From Sinomonas cyclohexanicum (GTDB lineage: Bacteria > Actinomycetota > Actinomycetes > Actinomycetales > Micrococcaceae), in the NCBI RefSeq assembly GCF_020886775.1, contig NZ_AP024525.1, positions 434,001 through 498,000 on the forward strand: a stretch of 64,000 nucleotides of DNA, read 5' to 3'. The translations under genes were made by a program, and so were the position numbers. The notes under the pieces are model-generated. The model was not told where the DNA came from and searched no databases. It was given only the letters and a program-made list of their open reading frames with translations. Shown here in pieces: positions 1-12,588 of this stretch; position 1 is the stretch's first letter; each line of letters starts with the position of its first letter.

Positions 1-172
1 AGTGGAGCTCCGCGGCGATCTTCTCGATCCGCTCGCGGGTGCGCGCGTTGACCCGCTGGGGGTTGGACAGGGCGCGGGAGACGGTCGACGTCGCGACGCC
101 GGCCCGCTCTGCGATGTCGCGGATGGTCGGCATGCGTTCGGCGGCGTCGGTGGCCCCGGAAGTCTCGGTCAT
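1..172 (-). CDS. LacI-family transcriptional regulator, N-terminal part (cut by window edge)
   Basis: Only the DNA-binding end is inside the window. The reverse strand reads MTETSGATDAAERM, then the classical LacI helix-turn-helix (PTIRDIAERAGVATSTVSRA) and hinge-helix start (NPQRVNARTRERIEKIAAEL). Sugar-binding domain lies outside. Two in-frame ATGs exist (172 and 181); neither has a convincing ribosome binding site. It is divergent from the uronate ABC operon, and an operator-like palindrome lies in the 140-bp gap, so it is the likely repressor of the uronate genes that follow (inference). The effector cannot be read from this fragment. Confidence 0.85.
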   Translation of the reverse strand, partial: MTETSGATDAAERMPTIRDIAERAGVATSTVSRALSNPQRVNARTRERIEKIAAELH

Positions 173-193
173 GACATCCATTGGAGCAGGCGT

Positions 194-217
194 GGCAAAT
201 TTTGGCAATCGCTTGCC
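194..217. promoter_or_regulatory. LacI-type operator, copy 1 (uronate ABC operon / regulator)
   Basis: The palindromic core GGCAATCGCTTGCC spans 204-217 and is preceded exactly 10 bp upstream by an extra GGCAA half-site at 194. The same three-part layout recurs at 7323-7346 and 9229-9252. Its position between the divergent lacI gene and the solute-binding protein gene suits joint control of both. Confidence 0.75.
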
Positions 218-312
218 GCTATGTTTTCCTCTTCCTAGACTCGCTAGTACCGCTCACAGATGTGAGGTGTGTCACGGACTCCGTTGCATTCGGTACTCAA
301 AGAGGAGACATC

Positions 313-1668
313 ATGCGGATACGCACCACAGCCAGACTGGCCGCCGTCGCGGCGACCGCGGCCCTTGCCCTCGCGGCGTGCGGGTCGGGGTCGTCGTCGG
401 GGGGCTCGTCGTCGGGGGGTGCCGTCAACGGCGCGGGCAAGACGCTCGACGTCCTGGTCAATGTCAGCTCGCAGTATCCGGAGCAGCAGAAGCAGTGGTT
501 CACGGATACCGCGAAGAAGTTCAAGGACCAGACCGGAGCGGACCTCAAGTTCGAGACGTTCACGTCCGCGAATGACGAGCTGACCAAGATCCAGACCTCC
601 GTCGTCTCCGGTCAGGGCCCGGATGTGTACTCCCTCGGCACCACGTTCACCCCCACCGCGTACGCGACCGGCGCGTTCGTCACGCTCTCGGACGACGACT
701 GGAAGAAGGTGGGCGGGAAGGACCGCTTCAACCAGTCCGCCCTCGGCATCTCCGGCCCGGACAAGGACCACCTCGCGGGCATCCCGTTCGTGAGCCGCCC
801 GTTCGTCATGGCCTACAACAAGGATCTGCTGAAGGCGGCCGGCATCGACAAGCCCGCCACCACGTGGGACGGCCTCCTCGACCAGGCCAAGAAGCTCACT
901 GACCCCTCGAAGGGCCAGTACGGCATGTCGGTGGCCTACAAGGACAACTTCGACCCGTGGAAGTACGTCTGGGCGATGTCCGTCCAGGCGGGCAACCCCC
1001 TCGTCGACGGCAAGACCGCCAAGCTCGACGACCCGGCCGTCAAGAAGGCCTACGAGACGTACTTCGGGTGGGTCACCAAGGACAAGGTGGTCAACCCCGC
1101 GGCGGTCGGCTGGAGCAACAGCCAAGCGCTCGCCGACTTCGCCTCCGGCAAGTCCGCCTACTTCCTCATGACGACGTCCAGTTCGATCCCCACGCTCGAG
1201 AAGTCCGCTATCAAGGACAGCTTCGACTATGCCCTCATGCCCACGGTGGCCCCGGGCGAGACGTCCTCGAAGTCCGACCAGCCGGCCGCCTCGATCCTCT
1301 CGGGCGACAACCTCGTGGTCGCGGACTACTCCAAGAACAAGGACCTCGCGTTCGCGTACGTCAACCTCGTCACGAGCAAGGACGAGCAGCTGAACTACCA
1401 GAAGATCTTCGGCGATCTCCCGGCCAACGCCGACGCCCTCGCCTCGCTCTCGTCCGCACCGCACCTGGCGGCCATCACCGAGTCCGCCAAGCAGTCCAAG
1501 GCGACGCCGTTCACGGGCGCGTGGGGCGACATCCAGCTTGCCCTGCTCAACGTCACGGTCCAGTCCCTCCCGGACCTGGCCTCAGGCGCCGTCTCCGACT
1601 CGGCCCTGAGCCAGCGGATCAAGGACGCCCAGACCAAGTCCCAGCAGTCCCTCGACAGGGCCAAGTGA
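313..1668 (+). CDS. ABC transporter sugar-binding lipoprotein
   Basis: Extracytoplasmic solute-binding protein of the sugar family (family 1, MalE/UgpB-like), 451 residues. The N-terminus has a lipoprotein signal: MRIRTTAR, a hydrophobic stretch and the lipobox LAAC, followed by a Gly/Ser linker, so it should be anchored to the outer face of the membrane. ATG at 313 was chosen because AGAGGAG lies just upstream. It is followed by two permease genes; no ATPase is in the operon, so a shared MsmK/UgpC-type ATPase encoded elsewhere is presumed. Neighbouring uronate genes suggest an oligosaccharide or glucuronide ligand (inference). Confidence 0.93.
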   Translation: MRIRTTARLAAVAATAALALAACGSGSSSGGSSSGGAVNGAGKTLDVLVNVSSQYPEQQKQWFTDTAKKFKDQTGADLKFETFTSANDELTKIQTSVVSGQGPDVYSLGTTFTPTAYATGAFVTLSDDDWKKVGGKDRFNQSALGISGPDKDHLAGIPFVSRPFVMAYNKDLLKAAGIDKPATTWDGLLDQAKKLTDPSKGQYGMSVAYKDNFDPWKYVWAMSVQAGNPLVDGKTAKLDDPAVKKAYETYFGWVTKDKVVNPAAVGWSNSQALADFASGKSAYFLMTTSSSIPTLEKSAIKDSFDYALMPTVAPGETSSKSDQPAASILSGDNLVVADYSKNKDLAFAYVNLVTSKDEQLNYQKIFGDLPANADALASLSSAPHLAAITESAKQSKATPFTGAWGDIQLALLNVTVQSLPDLASGAVSDSALSQRIKDAQTKSQQSLDRAK

Positions 1669-1687
1669 GCAGCGGAGACGATTCCGC

Positions 1688-2713
1688 GTGATTGACGTGA
1701 CTGATATGAGTACTGCAAGCACCCCGAAGCCGGAGACCCGGCCTGCCGCCTCAGCGGCCGGCCGGGCCACCCGGCCCGCCCGCGGCGCCGAGACCGCCCC
1801 CGCGGGGGGCGGGCGCCGCCGCGGCCCCTCCGAACGCAACCGCCCCCTCTGGATGCTCATCCCCGGTGGCCTGCTGATGACGATCGTCATCATCGTCCCG
1901 CTCATCCTGGGCATCTTCATGTCCCTGCTGGACCTCGACCAGTACACCCTGCGGAAGTGGATCGCGGCGCCGTTCATCGGCTTCGCCAACTACATCGAGG
2001 CCGTCACCCAGACCGAGCTGTTCCACGCGGTGTGGCTCAGCGTCTCCTACTCCTTCATCGCCACGGTCCTCGCCCTCCCCATCGGGATCGCTGCAGCAGT
2101 GGCGACGCAGAACGCGTTCCGTGGGCGCGCCGTCGTGCGCTCCGTGTTCCTCATTCCCTACGTGCTGCCCTCGTTCGTCGTCGCGACCGTGTGGCGCACC
2201 ATGTTCCAGCCGCAGGGGATCGTGGACCACGGCCTCGGAGCGTTCGGAATCGATCCGGGCCTCTGGCTCAACGGCCCCAACACGTACTGGGCCCTCATCT
2301 TCGTCCAGCTGTGGGCTTCCTGGCCGTTCGTCTACCTCCTCGCGCTCGCGGGCCTGCAGTCCGTGGACCACGAGGTGCACGAGGCCGCCGCGCTCGACGG
2401 CGCGCTGTGGTGGACCAAGCTGCGCTACGTCGTGTTCCCATACCTCAAGGGCCCGGTCTCGCTCGCGTTCATCATCGGCATGCTGAACCACATCAACAAC
2501 TTCACCCTCCCGTTCGTGCTGTTCGGCATCCCCGCGCCGCACGACGTCGAGCTCCTGCCCGTCCTGACCTACGTGACGAGCTTCCAGAGCTTCCGCTTCG
2601 GGCTCAGCGCGGCGATGGCCGTAGTCTCGCTCATCCTGATCCTGATCCCTCTGTTCATCTATCTGCGCGCCGTCAAGCTCGACGACGCCGAGTCCCAGGG
2701 AGGCAAGAAGTGA
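1688..2713 (+). CDS. ABC sugar transporter permease (MalF/UgpA type)
   Basis: Binding-protein-dependent transport inner-membrane component, 341 residues from GTG 1688; ATG 1706 is a weaker alternative in the same frame. A long Ala/Arg/Pro-rich cytoplasmic N-terminus (about 50 residues) precedes six predicted membrane segments. The EAA loop for contact with the ATPase is visible as EAAALDGALWWTKLRYVVFP. It pairs with the next permease, whose GTG start overlaps its TGA stop, so the two are translationally coupled. Confidence 0.92.
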   Translation: MIDVTDMSTASTPKPETRPAASAAGRATRPARGAETAPAGGGRRRGPSERNRPLWMLIPGGLLMTIVIIVPLILGIFMSLLDLDQYTLRKWIAAPFIGFANYIEAVTQTELFHAVWLSVSYSFIATVLALPIGIAAAVATQNAFRGRAVVRSVFLIPYVLPSFVVATVWRTMFQPQGIVDHGLGAFGIDPGLWLNGPNTYWALIFVQLWASWPFVYLLALAGLQSVDHEVHEAAALDGALWWTKLRYVVFPYLKGPVSLAFIIGMLNHINNFTLPFVLFGIPAPHDVELLPVLTYVTSFQSFRFGLSAAMAVVSLILILIPLFIYLRAVKLDDAESQGGKK

Positions 2714-3633
2714 GCCTGTCCCAGGCCGCAAGCAAGGCCACCTTGAACCCCATCGTCGATCGGCCCGGCTCCCGCCAGCAGACCGAGGTCACGCGCCTGC
2801 TGCCCACGTGGATCCTGGGACTGGTGGTCACGGTCCTGTGCGTGTTCGTGCTGGCCCCGCTCGTGTACATCTTCCTCGCGAGCATCAACTCGGACATCTC
2901 CGTGGCACGCGGCGACTTCTGGCCGGCGGAGTTCACGCTCGCGAACTACGCGAAGATCTGGTCCAGTGTCGGCCTCGCGAGCGCGCTCACGAACTCGATC
3001 ATCGCGGCGGGCGCGACGGCGGTCATCTCGGCCGCCCTGTCCATCGGCACGGCGTACGTGCTGGTCCGCTACCAGTTCCGCGGGCGTCTCACGATCCTGC
3101 GCGGGCTGCTCGGCCTGCAGTCGGTGCCAGGCACCCTGCTCGTGCTGCCGGTATTCGTCCTCTTCTCCTCGGCCGCGACGTACCTCGGGATCACGGTGAT
3201 CGGCACTCGCTGGGGCCTCATCCTGACCTACCTGACGTTCGCGCTGCCGTTTTCGACCTGGGTCATGGTCACGTACCTGCGCGGCCTGCCCAAGGAGCTC
3301 GAGGAGGCGGCGAGGATCGACGGCGCCTCGAGCCTGGGGATCCTGACGAAGATCATCCTGCCGCTGAGCTGGCCCGGGATCATCGTCTCCGGCATCTTCG
3401 CGTTCCTGCTCGGCTGGAACGATGTGCTGTTCGCATCCGTCATGACCCGTCCGGACACCCAGACCGCGGCCGTCGCGCTGCAGATCTTCGCGACCGGGAC
3501 CGAGGGCGGCGCCATTCCGTTCTACGGCCAGATGATGGCGGCCTCCCTCGTGTGTGCCGCTCCGGTCGTGATCCTCTACCTGTTCTTCCAGAAGTATCTA
3601 GTGGGCGGCCTGACCGCCGGGGGAGTGAAGTAA
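2710..3633 (+). CDS. ABC sugar transporter permease (MalG/UgpE type)
   Basis: Second inner-membrane subunit of the importer, 307 residues, starting at GTG 2710 that overlaps the preceding stop (GTGA). Six hydrophobic segments and the EAA motif (ELEEAARIDGASSLGILTKI) identify the CUT1-type permease family. Together with the preceding two genes it makes a complete importer apart from the nucleotide-binding subunit. Four bases after its stop the TIM-barrel isomerase starts, so the operon continues into catabolism. Confidence 0.92.
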   Translation: MSLSQAASKATLNPIVDRPGSRQQTEVTRLLPTWILGLVVTVLCVFVLAPLVYIFLASINSDISVARGDFWPAEFTLANYAKIWSSVGLASALTNSIIAAGATAVISAALSIGTAYVLVRYQFRGRLTILRGLLGLQSVPGTLLVLPVFVLFSSAATYLGITVIGTRWGLILTYLTFALPFSTWVMVTYLRGLPKELEEAARIDGASSLGILTKIILPLSWPGIIVSGIFAFLLGWNDVLFASVMTRPDTQTAAVALQIFATGTEGGAIPFYGQMMAASLVCAAPVVILYLFFQKYLVGGLTAGGVK

Positions 3634-3637
3634 AACC

Positions 3638-4474
3638 GTGTCTGACATCAGATGGGACCTGTCCGGGTTCGGTGACGAGATCGATGCGGACCCGCGCATC
3701 CAGGCGGCCGTGATGCGGGCGCTCGGGGCCGGGTACATCGAGGTCCGCAGCGCGTGGGGGACCAACATCGTGGACCTGTCCGAGGAGCAGCTCGCCGAGC
3801 TGAAGAAGATCCTCGACGAGGCCGGGCTCAAGGTCTCCGCGATCGCGTCGCCGATCGGGAAGGTGGATGTTGACCTGCCGGTCGAGCACGAGGTCGAGCG
3901 GCTCGGCCGTGCCCTGCGCGCCGCCGAGGTCCTCGGGGCCCCGTATATCCGCATCTTCTCGTTCTACTACGAGGGCAAGACGCCTCAGGAGGCGCGGGAC
4001 GCGGTTCTCGAGCGCATGACGGCGCTCGCGAAGCGCGCGGAGGGCACCGGCGTCGTGCTCGTGCACGAGAACGAGAAGGACATCTTCGGCGACATCCCGT
4101 CCCGCGTGCTGGACATCGTCGAGTCCGTGGGCTCGCCCGCCCTCAAGCTCGCGTGGGACAACGCCAACTTCGTCCAGGTGGGCGTCAAGCCGTTCACGGA
4201 CGCGTTCGAGATGCTGCGCCCCCACACCGTGTACGTCCAGGTCAAGGACGCGCTTGCGGAGAGCGGCCGCGTGGTGCCGTCCGGCGAGGGCGACGGCGAG
4301 CTGCTCGCCACCGTCGAGGGCTTCCGTGACAGCGGCTACTCGGGCTTCGTCTCGCTCGAGCCGCACCTCGCGGACGCGTTCGAGCTGGGCGGGTTCAGCG
4401 GTCCCTACGCGTTCGGCGTGGCCGCGCGCGCGTTCGCCAAGGTGCTCGAGACGGCAGGCGTCGAGGCCAGCTGA
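3638..4474 (+). CDS. Sugar phosphate isomerase/epimerase family protein (TIM barrel)
   Basis: 278-residue protein of the xylose-isomerase-like/AP endonuclease 2 TIM-barrel superfamily. Metal-ligand-like elements are seen in order: VLVHENEKDIFGD, LAWDNANF, YVQVKDAL and FVSLEPHL. GTG 3638 starts 4 bp after the permease stop. The exact reaction is not readable; members act on sugars, keto-sugars or inositols. Its place between the importer and uxaC suggests isomerisation of a sugar acid or of the aglycone-linked sugar. It does not look like UxaC, which is encoded next. Confidence 0.82.
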   Translation: MSDIRWDLSGFGDEIDADPRIQAAVMRALGAGYIEVRSAWGTNIVDLSEEQLAELKKILDEAGLKVSAIASPIGKVDVDLPVEHEVERLGRALRAAEVLGAPYIRIFSFYYEGKTPQEARDAVLERMTALAKRAEGTGVVLVHENEKDIFGDIPSRVLDIVESVGSPALKLAWDNANFVQVGVKPFTDAFEMLRPHTVYVQVKDALAESGRVVPSGEGDGELLATVEGFRDSGYSGFVSLEPHLADAFELGGFSGPYAFGVAARAFAKVLETAGVEAS

Positions 4475-4547
4475 GCCGGCCGGGCCGCCGTCGTGCGCCG
4501 CCCGCGCCCCAGACAGCCTCGAGTGCCAGAGAAGAGAAGAGACCCCA

Positions 4548-5966
4548 GTGACTGACTCCATCGCCGCCAACCCTGACCGACTCCTGCCGGCCGACCCCGG
4601 GACCCGCCAGATCGCGCGGGAGCTGCTCGCCGACGTCGAGGACCTGCCGATCATCTCCCCGCACGGCCACGTGCCGGCGGAGTGGATCGCGGACGACACG
4701 CCGTTCCCCGACCCGACCGCGCTCATCGTGAGTCCGGACCACTACGTGACCCGACTCATCCATGCCAGCGGCGTGGAGCTCGACCAGCTGCGGGTCGCTG
4801 GCACGACGGCGGTGGACTCCCGGACCGCGTGGCGGAACTTCGCCGAGGCCTGGCCTCTGTTCGACGGCACAGCCTCGGGGTACTGGCTGAGGAGCTCGTT
4901 CGAGCACGTCTTCGGCCTGCCCGGGGACGTGGTCGACGCCCTCGGCGCTGACAACGCGGACGCCGTGTACGACGCGATCTCCGCGAAGCTCGCCGAGCCG
5001 GGCTTCCGGCCGCGGCAGCTGTTCAAGGACTTCGGCATCGAGGTCCTCGCCACGACCGACGACCCGCTCGACTCCCTCGAGGCGCACGCCCGCCTCGCCG
5101 CGGACCCGACGTTCGCGGGCCGCGTCCTGCCCACCTTCCGCCCCGACCCGTACATCAACGTGGCCCACCCCGAGTGGAGCCGGCGCGTGGACCGGATCAC
5201 GGCGGAGGCGGGCGACGGCGCGGCCGGCTACACGGGCTACCTGCGCGGCCTCGAGAACCGCCGCCAGTACTTCGTGGAGCACGGCGCCGTCTCGGCGGAC
5301 CACGGCGTGCGCACGCCGCTCACGCTCAAGCTCGAGCGCGCGGAGGCCGAGGCGCTCTTCGAGAAGGCCCGCCGCGGCGAGGCGACGGCCGCGGACCGCG
5401 ACGCGTTCGAGGGCCACATGATGGTCGAGATGGCGCGCATGAGCGTCGAGGACGGCCTCGTCATGACGATCCACCCGGGGTCGTACCGCAACCATCACGC
5501 CCCCACGTTCGCCGAGTACGGCGCGGACACCGGCCACGACATCCCGTTCGCGATCGACTACACGGCCGGTATCCGGCCCCTGCTCGAGGACTTCGGCACC
5601 GCACGCGGCTTCCACCTCGTCCTGTTCACGCTCGATGAGACGGTGTTCTCCCGCGAGCTCGCCCCCCTCGCGGGCTTCTACCCCTCGGTGTACATCGGTG
5701 CTCCGTGGTGGTTCCTCGACGCGCCAGACGCGATGCTGCGGTTCCGCTCGGCCGTGACCGAGACGACGGGCTTCACCCGCACCTCCGGCTTCATCGACGA
5801 CACGCGGGCGTTCTGCTCGATCCCCGCCCGCCACGACGCGTCGCGCCGTGTCGAGGCGAGCTTCCTGGCGCGGCTCGTCGCCGAGCACCGCGTGACCGAG
5901 GCCCGGGCGCACGAGATCATCGTCGACCTGGTCGACGGGTCCCCGCGCCGCGTCTTCAAGCTCTAG
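4548..5966 (+). CDS. uxaC: Glucuronate (uronate) isomerase
   Basis: Converts D-glucuronate to D-fructuronate (and galacturonate to tagaturonate), first cytoplasmic step of hexuronate breakdown. 472 residues, close to the 470 of the E. coli enzyme. The amidohydrolase-fold metal motif ISPHGHVPAEW lies near residue 37; other family marks are MTIHPGSYRNHH and the C-terminal SVYIGAPWWFLD and RHDASRRVEASFLARLV. GTG 4548 was chosen because GAAGAGAAGAG precedes it. It is followed 10 bp later by uxuB, which uses its product. Confidence 0.95.
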   Translation: MTDSIAANPDRLLPADPGTRQIARELLADVEDLPIISPHGHVPAEWIADDTPFPDPTALIVSPDHYVTRLIHASGVELDQLRVAGTTAVDSRTAWRNFAEAWPLFDGTASGYWLRSSFEHVFGLPGDVVDALGADNADAVYDAISAKLAEPGFRPRQLFKDFGIEVLATTDDPLDSLEAHARLAADPTFAGRVLPTFRPDPYINVAHPEWSRRVDRITAEAGDGAAGYTGYLRGLENRRQYFVEHGAVSADHGVRTPLTLKLERAEAEALFEKARRGEATAADRDAFEGHMMVEMARMSVEDGLVMTIHPGSYRNHHAPTFAEYGADTGHDIPFAIDYTAGIRPLLEDFGTARGFHLVLFTLDETVFSRELAPLAGFYPSVYIGAPWWFLDAPDAMLRFRSAVTETTGFTRTSGFIDDTRAFCSIPARHDASRRVEASFLARLVAEHRVTEARAHEIIVDLVDGSPRRVFKL

Positions 5967-5976
5967 GAGGGACACC

Positions 5977-7311
5977 GTGGCCACCACACGCACCACCACT
6001 GAGATCCCGCTCCTCGGTCGCAAGGGCGCGCCCGCACCGCCCGTGCGGATCGTCCACCTCGGGCTCGGCGCGTTCCACCGCTCGCACCAGGCCTGGTTCA
6101 CGGCCCATGCGCCGGACGCCGGCGAGTGGGGGATCGCGTCCTTCACCGGCCGGCGGCCCGGTGCGGCCATCACCCTCGCGGCGCAGGACGGCCTCTTCAC
6201 CCTCGTGGAGCGCGGCCCGGACGGCGACCACTTCGAGGTGGTCGGCTCGATTGCCGAGGCAGTTGACGGCGCGGACACCGCCCATCTCAATGGTCTCGTC
6301 TCGGCGGCGTCCACCTCGATCGTCACGCTGACGGTCACCGAGGCGGTCTACGAGAAGCACGACGCCGATTCCCCCCTCGGGCGCCTCGTCCGCGCCCTCG
6401 CGGTGCGCCGGGCAGCCCAGGGCGGCCCGATCGCCGTCGTGAGCTGCGACAACGTGGCAGGGAACGGCGAGGTGGCGAGGAGGGCCGTGCTGGCGATCGC
6501 CGAGGGGCTCGACTCTGGTTCCGGCGGTTCCGGACTCGCAGAGTGGATCCGCGAGAACGTGCGCTTCGTGGGCACCTCGGTGGACCGCATCACGCCGCGC
6601 ACGACGCCGGAGGACGTCGCCCTCGTCGCCGCCGAATGCGGGTACAGGGACGAGGCCCCGGTGGTGGCCGAGCCGTTCGCCAACTGGATCCTCGCAGGCG
6701 AGTTCCCGGCCGGCCGCCCCCGCTGGGAGGATGCCGGTGCGCAGTTCGTGGCCGATATCGAGCCCTTCGAGAACCGCAAGCTGTGGCTCCTCAACGGCGC
6801 CCACTCCCTCCTGGCCTACGCGGGGCAGTTGCGCGGCCACAGGACCGTGGCCGAGGCGATCGCGGACCCGGCGTGCCGGGAGGCCGTCGAGGCGTTCTGG
6901 GACGAGGCCGCCCGCCACCTGACGCTGCCGGAGCTGGGGGTGCCCGCGTACCGCGAGGCCCTCATCGAGCGGTTCTCCAATCCGCGGATCGCCCACCACC
7001 TCGCGCAGATCGCGGCCGACGGCACCACGAAGCTGCGGATGCGCGCCGTCCCGGTGCTGTCCGCGGAGATGGGGGACGGCCGGACCGGGGTGGCCGCGGC
7101 CCGGATGATCGCGGTGTGGATGGACTTCGTGTCCTCGGACGGCGCGGGCGACTTCCAGGACCCACTCAAGGAGCGGGTCCTCGCTGCAGCCTCCCTCGAG
7201 GGGCGCGAACGGACAGCGGCCCTCGCGAAGCTCGTCTCGCCGGACCTCGCAGGCGATCCGACCGTCGTCGACCGGCTCCACTCCCTCCGCGGGACGCTGG
7301 CGCGGGAATAG
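5977..7311 (+). CDS. uxuB: Fructuronate reductase / mannitol dehydrogenase family
   Basis: NAD-dependent polyol/hexonate dehydrogenase of the long-chain mannitol dehydrogenase family, 444 residues. The Rossmann start IVHLGLGAFHRSHQAWF and the signature KLWLLNGAHSLLAYAG (Lys, Asn, His catalytic residues) are clear. Placed after uxaC and before manD, it fits reduction of fructuronate to D-mannonate. A mannitol or altronate (UxaB-like) specificity cannot be excluded from sequence alone. GTG 5977 has GGAGG five to nine bases upstream. Confidence 0.9.
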   Translation: MATTRTTTEIPLLGRKGAPAPPVRIVHLGLGAFHRSHQAWFTAHAPDAGEWGIASFTGRRPGAAITLAAQDGLFTLVERGPDGDHFEVVGSIAEAVDGADTAHLNGLVSAASTSIVTLTVTEAVYEKHDADSPLGRLVRALAVRRAAQGGPIAVVSCDNVAGNGEVARRAVLAIAEGLDSGSGGSGLAEWIRENVRFVGTSVDRITPRTTPEDVALVAAECGYRDEAPVVAEPFANWILAGEFPAGRPRWEDAGAQFVADIEPFENRKLWLLNGAHSLLAYAGQLRGHRTVAEAIADPACREAVEAFWDEAARHLTLPELGVPAYREALIERFSNPRIAHHLAQIAADGTTKLRMRAVPVLSAEMGDGRTGVAAARMIAVWMDFVSSDGAGDFQDPLKERVLAAASLEGRERTAALAKLVSPDLAGDPTVVDRLHSLRGTLARE

Positions 7312-7322
7312 GCCCTGCTTAT

Positions 7323-7346
7323 GGCAAATTGCGGCAAACGATTGCC
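7323..7346. promoter_or_regulatory. LacI-type operator, copy 2 (upstream of manD)
   Basis: Palindromic core GGCAAACGATTGCC at 7333-7346, with a further GGCAA half-site starting at 7323, exactly 10 bp upstream, as in copies 1 and 3. It lies in the 107-bp gap before manD, so manD-gntK probably has its own uronate-responsive promoter. Confidence 0.75.
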
Positions 7347-7418
7347 ATCGTGCGGGGCCCCCGATTAGGCTTCAACTGACACCGCGCGCTGTACCCCTTG
7401 GATTGAAAGGAAGCGACG

Positions 7419-8648
7419 ATGAAGATCGTCTCCGCCGAAGTCTTCGTGACGAGCCCGACCCGCAACTTCGTGACCCTGAAGATCACCACGGACGAGGGGA
7501 TCACCGGCATCGGCGATGCGACCCTCAACGGCCGTGAGCTGGCCGTGGCCGCGTACCTGAAGGAGCACGTCGCCCAGCTGCTCATCGGCCGCGACCCGCA
7601 CCGGATCGAGGACACGTGGCAGTTCCTCTACCGCTCGGCCTACTGGCGCCGCGGCCCGGTCACGATGGCCTCGATCGCCGCGGTGGACATGGCGCTGTGG
7701 GACATCAAGGGCAAGGTCGCCGGGCTCCCGGTCTACCAGCTGCTCGGCGGCGCGTCCCGCCGGGGCCTGCGGGCCTACGGCCACGCGTCCGGCACCGACC
7801 TCCCCTCGCTCTTCGACTCGATCCGCGAGCACCTCGAGAAGGGCTACAAGTCGATCCGCGTCCAGAGCGCGATCCCAGGCATCAAGGCCGTCTACGGGGT
7901 CGCAGCCCAGACCCAGGCCTCGGGCGAGCGCTACGACTACGAGCCCGCCGGCCGCGGGGCGTTCCCGCAGGAGGAGGACTGGGACACCCGCGCGTACCTG
8001 CGCCACATCCCCACCGTGTTCGAGGCCGTGCGCAACGAGTTCGGGCCCGAGATCCCGCTCCTCCACGACGGCCACCACCGCATGACCCCGCTCCAGGCCG
8101 CCAAGCTCGGCAAGGCCCTCGAGCCGTACGACCTGTTCTGGCTCGAGGACTGCACCCCGGCCGAGAACCAGGAGGGCCTGCGCCTGGTCCGCCAACACAC
8201 GACCACCCCGCTGGCCATCGGCGAGATCTTCAACACTGTGTACGATTTCCAGACGCTCATCAAGGAGCAGCTGATCGACTACGTTCGTGCAGCTTCGACC
8301 CACTTCGGCGGCATCTCGCCGCTGAAGAAGGTCATGGACTTCGCGGCGCAGTACCAGATCAAGTCGGGCTTCCACGGGCCGACGGACATCTCCCCGGTGG
8401 GCTTCGCCGCGCAGCTGCACGTGGGCCTGGCGATCCACAACTACGGCATCCAGGAGTACATGCAGCACTCGGACAGGACGAACACCGTGTTCGAGCAGTC
8501 GATGACGTTCATCGACGGCTACCTGCACCCGGGCGACAAGCCGGGCCTGGGAGTCGAGTTCAACGAGGAGGCGGCCAACTCCTTCCCGTACCAGCAGGCG
8601 TACCTGCCGTACAACCGCCTCATCGACGGCACGGTGCACGACTGGTGA
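7419..8648 (+). CDS. manD: D-mannonate dehydratase, enolase superfamily (ManD/RspA type)
   Basis: Dehydrates D-mannonate to 2-keto-3-deoxy-D-gluconate. 409 residues with enolase-superfamily metal ligands D217, E243 and E269 (LLHDGHH, FWLEDC, AIGEIF) and a His two residues after the first ligand (H219). The ligand spacing (26 and 26) equals that of characterised ManD enzymes (D210/E236/E262), and N37 is also in place. It replaces the unrelated UxuA used by E. coli. ATG 7419 follows GAAAGGAAGCG. Some family members have little mannonate activity, so specificity is inferred from uxaC and uxuB next door. Confidence 0.92.
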   Translation: MKIVSAEVFVTSPTRNFVTLKITTDEGITGIGDATLNGRELAVAAYLKEHVAQLLIGRDPHRIEDTWQFLYRSAYWRRGPVTMASIAAVDMALWDIKGKVAGLPVYQLLGGASRRGLRAYGHASGTDLPSLFDSIREHLEKGYKSIRVQSAIPGIKAVYGVAAQTQASGERYDYEPAGRGAFPQEEDWDTRAYLRHIPTVFEAVRNEFGPEIPLLHDGHHRMTPLQAAKLGKALEPYDLFWLEDCTPAENQEGLRLVRQHTTTPLAIGEIFNTVYDFQTLIKEQLIDYVRAASTHFGGISPLKKVMDFAAQYQIKSGFHGPTDISPVGFAAQLHVGLAIHNYGIQEYMQHSDRTNTVFEQSMTFIDGYLHPGDKPGLGVEFNEEAANSFPYQQAYLPYNRLIDGTVHDW

Positions 8649-9139
8649 GTGTGCACCACGTCATCGCGATGGGCGTCTCGGGGTGCGGCAAGAGCACCGT
8701 GGGCCGGCTCCTCGCCCAGGAGCTCGGCGGGGAGTTCCTCGACGGGGACGACCTGCACCCCGCGGCCAACGTGGCGAAGATGGCCGCGGGCACCCCGCTG
8801 GATGACGCCGACCGCGAGCCGTGGCTGCGCGCCGTCGGCCAGGCGATGGCCGCGGCCGAGGGGACGATGGTGATCGGGTGCAGCGCCCTCAAGCGCGCCT
8901 ACCGGGACATCATCCGCGAGGCGGCCCCGGACACCGCGTTCGTGCACCTGCACGGCACGCGGGAACTGCTCGCCGAGCGCATGGCCGCCCGGCCCGGGCA
9001 CTTCATGCCGGTCTCCCTCCTGGACTCGCAGCTCGCCACGCTCGAGGCCCTGCAGCCCGACGAGCGCGGCAAGGTCTTCGACATCGCCCGTTCGCCGGAG
9101 GAGATCGCGCACGACGCCGCGGAGTGGCTCTGCGCCTGA
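8645..9139 (+). CDS. gntK: Gluconokinase (GntK family)
   Basis: 164-residue P-loop kinase that phosphorylates gluconate to 6-phosphogluconate. The Walker A loop GVSGCGKST, the family segment [21 protein letters not shown] and [13 protein letters not shown] match GntK throughout; E. coli GntK has 175 residues. GTG 8645 overlaps the manD stop (GTGA), so they are coupled. A dedicated 2-keto-3-deoxygluconate kinase would be expected here; gluconokinase is not known to do that job, so KDG phosphorylation is probably encoded elsewhere. Confidence 0.92.
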   Translation: MSVHHVIAMGVSGCGKSTVGRLLAQELGGEFLDGDDLHPAANVAKMAAGTPLDDADREPWLRAVGQAMAAAEGTMVIGCSALKRAYRDIIREAAPDTAFVHLHGTRELLAERMAARPGHFMPVSLLDSQLATLEALQPDERGKVFDIARSPEEIAHDAAEWLCA

Positions 9140-9165
9140 CCTCGCCTCCGTGGTCCATCCCTTCT

Positions 9166-9207
9166 GGCGGACGCCGCATCAGGACGCTTCCTGATGCGGC
9201 GTCCGCC
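9166..9207 (+). terminator. Strong hairpin after gntK
   Basis: Perfect 19-bp inverted repeat: 9166-9184 (GGCGGACGCCGCATCAGGA) pairs with 9189-9207 around a 4-nt loop. No T-tract follows. It ends the manD-gntK unit just before the uidA operator. Confidence 0.8.
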
Positions 9208-9228
9208 GCTGTGAGGGACGGAATAGTT

Positions 9229-9252
9229 GGCAAGAATTGGCAAACGATTGCC
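9229..9252. promoter_or_regulatory. LacI-type operator, copy 3 (upstream of uidA)
   Basis: Core GGCAAACGATTGCC at 9239-9252 is identical to copy 2; the additional GGCAA half-site at 9229 keeps the same 10-bp offset. It lies 70 bp before the beta-glucuronidase start. Confidence 0.75.
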
Positions 9253-9285
9253 GCATGTTTCCATGGACTCCTACTCTGGACGTGA

Positions 9286-12551
<3,266 letters not shown>

Positions 12552-12588
12552 CCGGACTCACAGCGCTGTATCAACCACAGCGCAAGGG

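Noticed and set aside
244-1464. Long reverse-strand ORF (406 codons) opposite the sugar-binding protein gene
   Set aside because: Arg/Gly/Val-rich shadow typical of the third-position GC of the real gene; no domain or ribosome binding site.
4395-6338. 647-codon reverse-strand ORF over uxaC and the start of uxuB
   Set aside because: Crosses two clearly real genes on the other strand and has low-complexity shadow composition.
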